Of a stretch of 64,000 nt of DNA, positions 56,533 to 64,000 are shown one piece after another. The stretch covers positions 1,131,822 to 1,195,821 of the forward strand of contig CAJNOI010000008.1 of NCBI GenBank assembly GCA_905250115.1, in the 5' to 3' direction. Made by a program: the position numbers and the translations under genes. The stretch's first letter is position 1. Every line of letters starts with the position of its first letter. This DNA comes from Adineta steineri (taxonomy: Eukaryota > Rotifera > Eurotatoria > Adinetida > Adinetidae). The notes beneath the pieces were generated by a model. That model worked only from the letters and a program-made list of their open reading frames with translations, made no database searches and was not told the origin of the DNA.

Positions 56533-58897
56533 ATGAGTGGAGCAAATGGTAGAAAATTGAATGGTCTGTGATATTCGAAAAATATACTAAATAAAATTGA
56601 TCGTTTGTTTATTTGAATAGCACCAATACATAATAATCGAAATGAAGGTGTGCTTTGTTTTCCTTTCGTTATATACAATGATTTATTTCGCGGAGTGTTT
56701 TAGGCATAAATCCGAGAAGGAGTTCTGTTCGATCAAGTATGAGAAAGGATTGGTTTTTCTCTAAGATGACATAGTTTTCATTTAGAATCAGTAGATTCAT
56801 CAAGATTGCGTCGACAACAAAGGAATGATATACATAAATCTTTTAGTGAAAAACATTCGCTAGAAGAATACGGATACTATTTTAATAGTAGGAAATAATT
56901 TTTAAGCATTAAACTAACCAGTAATCTGATTTTCTTAGATAATAGACTTGTTTCCATTGACAATGATAAACCATTTGAATTTAATATGTACTCAAATGAA
57001 GACGATAATCAAAGACGATATCATTCTATTGGTAGATTAGTTGATAATCACGTATATACTCTTCTAGAGAGAGTATGTGAATTACAACGTATAACAATAC
57101 CAGTATGTATAATTATATACATTGATATGTAACAAAGAAAAATTGTGTTTAATAAGATTGATCCAAGAAATAATGAACCAACTGGATTCTTCTTTGCTAG
57201 TGATGATATTCTGTCAGCCAAGTTTCTTATGATAATAATACATGGTACAGGAGTTGTACGAGCTGGACAATGGTCACGAAAGTAACTTATTTTAATTAGT
57301 TTATTCCTAATTGTAGTTGTTTATTAGATTAATTATCAATGAAAATTTGTCAGTTGGTTCACAAATTGATTATATACTAAGAGCTAAAGCACATGGTTAT
57401 GCAGTTATTGTTACTAATACGAATTTAAATATTGATGAATCTTTCCAATCAATTCATAATAAGCCACGCTATATTCGTGTAAGCATGAAGAAATTTATCA
57501 GATTTATTATGCTATATGTAGTTATTAGCTTGTATCAACACGCGTATACATTTACTTAGATAATATCAAAATAAATCTCCTCCTTCCATTACCCACAAAT
57601 GCATATATAGATGAAAGAGAAGAAGCAAGAATAACAATGTAAATAAAGGAATTGAGGGTTGACTGATAGTGTACATCATCTCTGACAATAGTCTAATCAT
57701 ATGATGATATAGATTCTTGTAGTATTCGTTGACGAAGAAGTAAATAGTTTTTGCGTGTAGGTAACAGTAATGGTAGGAAACGAATACTTTCAATGGTAAT
57801 AAGTACAATTATTAATGTTAATATACATGGTATAAATGCTGATGTAACTTCATTTTCATTTCCATTGCGAACCTGAAAAAATTTCATGATAGAAAAATAT
57901 CTAAGGTTTTCATATTAATCTCTGATCTATTACATATGTCAGTAGATCAATCTGATATGAAATGACAAAGTATAAAACTCGAAAAATAATACTTACTCGA
58001 GCACAAGTAAAATATTTGACAGATTCACTTTGAGATTGATAACTCAATTCACGTCGTTTTCTTAGAACATGTTGAGAAAATGACCAATGTGTAAGATTAT
58101 TATTTAAACTGAAAGATTTTCTATTCGTTAAATTAAATTCTGATTGATTATGATTAATACGATGAATAAATTGTTGATTTACTATTTTATTCGTATATGT
58201 AATAAAAATAAAGAATAATAAAATTGAATTAATGTCTGTGAATAAAAACATAAAAGATTAAAATTTATGTATAGAAAACTCGATTCGCGCGTAACGACAA
58301 AAAGAATTTTTATATTCATATTTTAGGGTAGTTCATGTGCTGAAGAACATGCATGTTATATATGGGAAAATTTTATTCAACGAAGTTCTGCTCCTTATAT
58401 TTGTATCGTAGCACATTCATATGGAGGTGCTGTAGTGTTGAAATTGGTTTGACATATAAGATTATTTTTTATATTTTATATTAGTTAATTGTTCTTTCTA
58501 GGCATCTCAATATATGTCCGAGTTTGATAAACGTGTTTTTGCTGTAGCATTAACTGATTCACCTATGAGCACCTATGCAAAATATTTTAGTTCAAATGTT
58601 TTAAGGATGTTACAAATGGTATTATTTAGTAAAAAATAAATTAAATTGAAGAAAATTTTCTTATTTAGAGAACAATCAATTGGATTGCTAGTCCAGTTCA
58701 AGTCAATACAGATGTAGGTATTCGTGAATATGGTCGATTACGATCTGCAGGTGAGTTATAATATAGAAAAATGTATCATTTCTTTATTTACTAAAAAAGG
58801 GCATACATCCCATGAATGGACATCATATACAGCGTTTGATGGTATCTTTCAATTTCTCAAAGAAGAACGTCAAAAATTAGAACGATATAAATATTAA
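56533..58897 (+). CDS. Arb2/FAM172-family alpha/beta-hydrolase-like protein
   Basis: Eight confident exons (56786-56887, 56939-57102, 57157-57281, 57328-57478, 58327-58446, 58502-58618, 58669-58750, 58800-58897) plus a tentative 16-base first exon (56533-56548, MSGAN) with matching phase give about 324 residues. Landmarks are GFFFASDDILSAKFLMIIIH, GTGVVRAGQWSRK, QIDYILRAKAHGYAVIVTN, YICIVAHSYGG and VAVALTDSP-like FAVALTDSPMS. The HSYGG elbow matches the hydrolase nucleophile turn. The family includes fission yeast Arb2 (heterochromatic siRNA pathway) and vertebrate FAM172A (co-transcriptional regulator). The 848-bp intron 57479-58326 contains an antisense gene. The first exon is the weakest part of the model. 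Confidence 0.87.
57693..58251 (-). CDS. Small single-pass membrane protein nested in the Arb2-like intron, unknown function
   Basis: Two minus-strand exons (57997-58251 and 57693-57872) join at phase 0 across an AGTAAG-type donor and TTTTTCAG acceptor to give 144 residues. The N-terminus is a signal peptide (MFLFTDINSILLFFIFITYT). A luminal segment contains NLTNRKS, NNNLTHW and a furin-like RKRRE site. One membrane helix follows (IPCILTLIIVLITIESI) and then a basic cytoplasmic tail of about 30 residues ending ISSYD. I recognise no family. Joining two separate frames cleanly, with a signal peptide and a membrane helix in the expected order, argues that it is real. It lies antisense within the intron 57479-58326 of the Arb2-like gene. 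Confidence 0.62.
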
Positions 58898-59362
58898 CTC
58901 AAGGAAAGCTGAAAATCTTCAATCAAAATATTATTTTTTGATACATAATTTTTTATTTTTTTTATTTTTCCAATGCAACTTTTCCTATATATATATATTT
59001 TATCATAAATAAATTGATAAGTTTTTACATTTAACGATTATTGACTTTCATTTGATTTGACTACAGGTGAAAGTAAAAATAACAAAATTATTTTTATATG
59101 AGAAACATTAGCTTTTATAAATCACCTGTCTTTTTTTTATACGACTATAAATATTGCGATCAGAATCGGAATTTGATATAGACCTCGATTTATCATTACA
59201 ATATACTATTTAAAGGATGAAAAAATAATTGCTTGGAGTCATCTTTCTTTCTTTAATAACAAAGATTAATGTTAATTTTACGAAGGCAACAAATTTTATT
59301 GAATATATCTCTGTTAGCTACCCTCGATATACATTAAATTTTTGACGGATTTTAAATGTTTC

Positions 59363-60085
59363 TTAAGCAGTGCTACCCATCACTTGAGGATGAACTAAAT
59401 TCAACCAACGTTCTGTGTTTGCACCGGGTCTGGTAACTCGAGGTTGAGTTACAGAGCTTTGTGTAGTTGATCCTGATGCAGTACTGCCTTGCACTGATGT
59501 ACTACTTCCTTGTGCTGATGTAGTACTACCTTGTGCTGATGTACTGGTGCCTGGTGCTTGAGTTGTTGAATCATTTGCAGATCTTAAAGAACGACTCACT
59601 AAACGATGAGTTGAAGTTTGACGTGTGCTTGTAGAGGGACGCGCAGTGCTAGTACTATGATGAGCAGTGCTTGTACTATGACGAGCAGTGCTGGTACTGT
59701 GATGAGCAGTGCTTGTACTGTGACGACCAGTGCTTGTACTATGACGAGCAGTGCTAGTACTATGACGGGCAGTGGTTGTAGATGGACGAGCAGTGCTAGT
59801 ACCAGTGGGTTTCAAACAACATTGACCCATCATTCCACTCATACTGAGTTGGCATTCATGTGAACTTGGACAATCACGATGATCCATACTACCACAATTG
59901 TGACCAAAAATTGGTTCATAACAAGTACTAGGTGATGTACGACATGCGCAATATGGACAACCATTTGCATCAACTTCGAAACCAAATTGGCATGCCATCA
60001 TACACATGACTGGATTGCATGTGGCAGCATTTGTTGTTGTAAAAACAGCAAAGAAAACAGCAGAGAGGATACCAATGGAATACAT
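59363..60085 (-). CDS. Secreted antistasin/WAP-like protein with mucin-type repeat tail
   Basis: A single-exon frame of 240 residues on the minus strand. It has a signal peptide (MYSIGILSAVFFAVFTTTNA), then an antistasin-type module (CNPVMCMMACQFGFEVDANG then CPYCAC), then a second module with spacing like a WAP domain (CYEPIFGHNCGSM, DCPSSHECQ, GQCC). The remaining 145 residues are Ser/Thr-rich: about eight copies of a seven-residue RHSTSTA unit, then STTSAQGS-like repeats, expected to be densely O-glycosylated. Antistasin and WAP domains usually inhibit serine proteases, so an extracellular inhibitor or mucous component is a fair guess. No intron is seen. Confidence 0.8.
   Translation of the reverse strand: MYSIGILSAVFFAVFTTTNAATCNPVMCMMACQFGFEVDANGCPYCACRTSPSTCYEPIFGHNCGSMDHRDCPSSHECQLSMSGMMGQCCLKPTGTSTARPSTTTARHSTSTARHSTSTGRHSTSTAHHSTSTARHSTSTAHHSTSTARPSTSTRQTSTHRLVSRSLRSANDSTTQAPGTSTSAQGSTTSAQGSSTSVQGSTASGSTTQSSVTQPRVTRPGANTERWLNLVHPQVMGSTA
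59630..59790 (-). repeat. 21-bp tandem coding repeat (RHSTSTA units)
   Basis: About seven to eight units of 21 bp (gagcagtgctagtactatga and variants) encode the Ser/Thr-rich tail. Unit length is a multiple of three, and variation is mostly at the first residue pair. Confidence 0.85.
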
Positions 60086-63000
60086 GATTATCGTTCTATT
60101 AATTGTTTTTTTTAAAAAGCAACTTAATATACGATAAACCAGTCATTTTATACGCTGTCATTTGACACTATCAGATGTTTATATTCACAGACTGATAATA
60201 TTTAAGATTATACATGATTGTATTAATGACATAAATGTTGAGATAAGTCAAAGTAAATACGTTTATTTTTTTCTTGTAAAAAACGAAGGCGTAATACACT
60301 CCAAATTATTATACGATTACTTAGACTTTAACCTTGAAAACAACAATGAAATTCAAACAATAGCTAGTTAGTTGCAATCTAAAGATTGACTCTTTTCTAA
60401 AACAAAGTATCTGGATGACTGATAATCTATTATCATACGAAAGAATCTAAGTTAAAAAGGTTTAGTAATTCCATCAATTATTCTAATGGATTCATCGAAT
60501 CTTATTAAATAGAGTAGATTTAATCCATAGAATTATAATAAAAACCACTTTTTACATTATCTTTATAAACTTGTTATTAATAAATTATCATTTTTAACTA
60601 CGAGGTAACATTATCTATTCCATTCGTTTCTATTCATAAGTGACTTATCTATTATTACAGACTTCAATTCTCTAAAGATATGCAAGATATATATCTAAGA
60701 AAACTATTTATTAACAATATATAATAATTTAATTTTGAAAATAGAATTATCTTTTAAGTATCATATCAATTCTTTTCTTTATTTTTATTATTAGGTGTAA
60801 ATAATTTATATAATTATATCCATCATGCATCATTACCAATAAATTTAGTCATATAGTATTTTGTTTATATGTAATGTCATTAGTTGATGCACTTGGCTGC
60901 AAATTTCCTTTTTTTTCTTGATCAACCTTTTGGCATAGAACTATTGTCAAGGATTCTCATTTTGTCCTTTTGCTTGCCTTGAGTGATTCTTATCATCTTG
61001 TTCATCGTCATCAATTTGAGTAAGAATAGAAGAAAAATCTATTTGTAGACATTCTCTCTCTCTCTTTTTTTTTTAATATGTTATCCTTCATCTTATTGCT
61101 TATTTATATATATAAGTAAATAAATAAATAGAAAGAAATGACAACACACCTTTAGGTTATTATTCAAGTTAACTACTAGTAATATTAGTAGTACATACTA
61201 TTCAACAGCTTCTGTCAGGGTTAATGTAGATAGATATCTTGATGATTCGATAAGTGCTTTGTAGAACTACGTAACATATTTCTGTTTGTTTTCATTCCCT
61301 TAACGTTGAAAACAATCTGTCGGATCCATTTGCATCTCAGTTGTCATCATTGTAACTACTTAGATGGAACAGAGACAGAACGTTTCTGTCACTCGGGCAT
61401 TTGACAGAAGTATCATGCTGCGATATATGATCGTGTCATATACAAGAAGGAAGTTATCTATAGGGAAATCTTATTTTTTTAAAGAACCTTTACATAGACA
61501 TGATGTCATACTAGATATGTATGTATACGTATTTTCATTAATAAACTGCCACTACAAAGATCAATATCCATATTGTATATACATTTTTGAGCATAACTAT
61601 ATAATCGCATGCTTTTCTTTTCTTCTTACTTAATATGTACAACTTAGTTGTTCATCATTCATTGTGTCAGAATATGTAGCATAGTCAAAAAAAATGTGAA
61701 GAAACATTTGTGCTTCTTTACCTCATATACACATACACTAATGACTCTCGTACCATATGTATATGTGTATTTGTGTCTCGTATGCTTACATATATGTATA
61801 CAATTGGCTTGATATTGAGCTTTAACATACCACTCGGTTGTCTACCTCTAGTGTTTATTTACAAAGTGTGTGATATGATGAAACCTAGCAGGCGGTCCAT
61901 GACGATCTTTTTTTATTCAATGTGAACTTTGATTATTCTTATATTGTGTGTATGTGTGCGTGTGTTATTTTCACTAGTATTTGATTATGTATACACACCT
62001 AAAGAACATCATTATCATCATCATCATCATCATCATTATCATCATTACCGTACTTGCATTAAAAGAACACATAGATGAGGTGCTTAAAGATAGAGAAAAA
62101 GAAAAGAAAAGAAAAGAAAGAAAAGGAAAAAGAACTGATGGACAATCAGTAACGTTTGCCACTTGCAATGATTCAATTTGCAAATCAGTCTTACTTCCTT
62201 TCCAATAGATAGATTGCATCGTCTTCCATCAATCTCTTCTCTCTTGTCAATTATCTTAATATCTTGATACCTTTAACTCAACGCACCATTCTTTCACACT
62301 TCTCATCTCTCATTTCTAATTCTATACTATCTATCGTTAACGTCTGCCTTTTCTTTTTCTTATATATTTTTTTTTCTTTTGACTCTTATATTTCTGTTTC
62401 TTCTTTATCCGAAAATTATTTATCATTGAGTGCAATAGATAATTAGTGGAACTTATGCTTGTCTTTACTTATGTATGTGCTCGTGTTTCTATATGACGAT
62501 ATCGTACGTATAACGGCAACGTATATTTTGTGTGTGGCACCACATGCCAAAGAATCAGTAGTAAAAATGTATAGAAGCAACAGCAGCAATAATAACAGAA
62601 AAGTCATATCGAAAAGCATTGACGATAGAATAAGAAAGGGGAAAGAAGAGAGCGGGGGACGGGAGAGAAGAGAAGAGATGAAGAAAGGAGGGGGGGGGGA
62701 GGAGTTAGTAGAGAGAGAAAAAAGAAATCAACCGCTTGCATCGTATGTAATCATTCGTGCTATACTAGTATTGCAGCTGGTAGTAGTGTCGAGAGAAATT
62801 TTCTCCCTCATTTCTCTCCTGCTCGTTTGATCATCCATATAATCACGATCACCCCCAACAGTGTCTTGCACAGTAGTAACAAATAATAACAATAAATGAG
62901 GTGTGTAGTGTTAACAGAAGGTAAAAGTAAGAAAAAGTAATTATAAAGTTTTTTTTTTACTTGAATCAATGTTAGGTGAATAACAGAACAAGGTCATGTG

Positions 63001-63441
63001 TCCAAATTGATAATCACTCGGGCAATTAGGTTTTCTTACATATAATCAGCTTATAGTAGAAAAGGAAAAAGACTCGGAAAGTGGTTGACCTTTCCTTATT
63101 CATATACAATACGTATAAAGGCGGTGTGTTTGAGTATGTCAAATTGTTTTTCTGGCAATAGAGTAATGGAAGACAGTTAATTATGAGAATAATATGACAC
63201 TACTTCCGTTACAAAACAAGTCGTACGATCTAGAGATTTATTATTATACAAATTTGTTTTTTTTTTATTCTTCTTTTGTCTTTAGATTATATAAAAAAAG
63301 AAAAACTTAAATAATGTTATCATTATGTAATCAAGCATTTGTATTAATAAATAATATAATCATATCATTTATTTTTCAATTTGATTTAACGTGAAACTAT
63401 TTCTTTCTCAACTTACATATATATATCTATATTTAATAGAA
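60086..63441. other. Intergenic region upstream of neurexin
   Basis: More than 3.3 kb without a recognisable gene. It includes an (ATC)n tract at about 62008-62045, a purine-rich stretch at 62630-62720 and a long pyrimidine tract at 62340-62410. Some of it is probably the neurexin promoter and 5' UTR. The open frames here have no domain and biased composition. Confidence 0.55.
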
Positions 63442-63948
63442 ATGTTCATAGTATTTATTGTTATTTATTTGATTTTATTTCTTTTTAATTTAACATTATC
63501 ATCATCATCAAATACATTAGTTTTTTCAGCTGGACCGAATTCATATGTTGCATTCGATTCATGGCGTCCATGTCTTAATGGTTATGTTCGCTTTGATATA
63601 AGAACAAATGCACCTGATGGTACACTGGCATATATAGATGATCGAGGAAAATTTGATTTCTTCTATTTAAAATTAATCGAAGGTAAATTACGTCTTTTAT
63701 TTAATTTGGGAAATGATCGTCAAGCTTTAAATGTTAATATGAAAATCAATGATGATCAATGGCATACAATTTTAATTAAACGTGATGGACAAACAACAAT
63801 ACTTAGTGTTGATCATGATTTAGCAACAAATTCAACTATAACACATTCAGAAGATTTATATTTTGGTGGATCAACACATAATGAATATCAAGCATCACCA
63901 TTTTATTTTGGAGGTAAAGGTCGTTTTGCAATGAGAATATCTAGATTA
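63442..63948 (+). CDS. NRXN: Neurexin, first coding exon (partial gene)
   Basis: ATG at 63442 (two bases after TAATAG) opens 169 codons to a GT donor at 63949. A signal peptide (MFIVFIVIYLILFLFNLTL) is followed by a laminin-G/LNS domain: LVFSAGPNSYVAFDSWRPCL, NGYVRFDIRTNAPDGTLAYI, DDRGKFDFFYLKL, GKLRLLFNLG, DDQWHTILIKRDGQTTILSV and DLYFGGS. The order of AFDSWRPCLNG, YIDDRGKFDFF and LRLLFNLG is that of the first LNS domain of alpha-neurexin, the presynaptic adhesion receptor for neuroligins. The rest of the gene is beyond the window, so alpha-type length cannot be confirmed. Another LamG protein is possible but less likely. Confidence 0.85.
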
Positions 63949-64000
63949 GTGTATTATACATATATATACATGTATAATAAGGTTTTCGCTAAGGTCATTT

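Noticed and set aside
56643..56765. Short frame MKVCFVFLSLYTMIY resembling a signal peptide upstream of the Arb2-like exons
   Set aside because: Its possible donor has the wrong phase for the next exon, whereas MSGAN at 56533-56548 fits.
62459..62830. 123-residue frame upstream of neurexin
   Set aside because: It runs through a purine-rich simple sequence and has no domain or splice partner.

Overview
This window looks like genomic DNA of a bdelloid rotifer. The DNA is strongly AT-rich. Its genes are animal genes (Distal-less homeobox, neurexin, basigin, K2P potassium channel, pyruvate dehydrogenase E1 alpha, Nop58) split by many short GT-AG introns. The same window holds rotifer-style ADP-ribosyltransferase/TPR genes, a secreted Kelch-repeat gene, and repeated arrays close to TGTGGG, the hexamer I recall as the telomeric repeat of bdelloids. 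Several ATGs lie just after a 3'-splice-like AG, as expected if mRNAs receive a trans-spliced leader. The organism call is inference from these signs; no marker gene fixes the species. Exon joins were made by hand from splice consensus, reading phase and homology.

Layout. 1-1.7 kb: two minus-strand genes, the 5' end of a HAUS7-like gene and a complete TMUB-type ubiquitin-like membrane protein. 1.7-10.6 kb: mostly intergenic, with a decayed CoA-transferase-like fragment, a gene for a ten-cysteine secreted prepropeptide, several palindromic or fold-back repeats and one 5S rRNA gene (8292-8410). 10.6-14.1 kb: a secreted protein with an Apple-like N-terminus, a Thr-rich linker and seven Kelch repeats. 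15-22.6 kb: three tandem minus-strand ADP-ribosyltransferase/TPR genes. They share an uncharacterised N-terminal domain; one seems to have lost a catalytic Glu, and a telomere-like repeat sits at the junction of two of them. 22.6-26.1 kb: gene-poor, with a 100-N gap.

26.1-30.8 kb: Rubicon-like autophagy regulator (16 exons in phase). 31.5-36.9 kb: TRESK-like two-pore K+ channel with two alternative first exons. 37-38.2 kb: intronless membrane-anchored S1 protease. 39.2-41.6 kb: Nop58. 43.2-44.1 kb: Dlx homeobox. 46.5-49.3 kb: a disordered, repeat-bearing protein I do not recognise. 50.7-51.9 kb: basigin-like Ig protein, divergent from PDHA (52.2-54.5 kb), which is followed at 176 bp by SYAP1 (54.7-56.3 kb). 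56.5-58.9 kb: Arb2/FAM172-like gene carrying a nested antisense gene in one intron. 59.4-60.1 kb: antistasin/WAP-like mucin. 63.4 kb to the end: first coding exon of neurexin.

Most genes are unrelated single-copy animal genes. The accessory content is the ART/TPR cluster, the Kelch gene, the Cys-rich and mucin-like secreted genes and the G-rich palindromic repeats. Sequence gaps lie at 12049-12058, 25045-25144 and 48655-48664; two of the three fall in tandem repeats.
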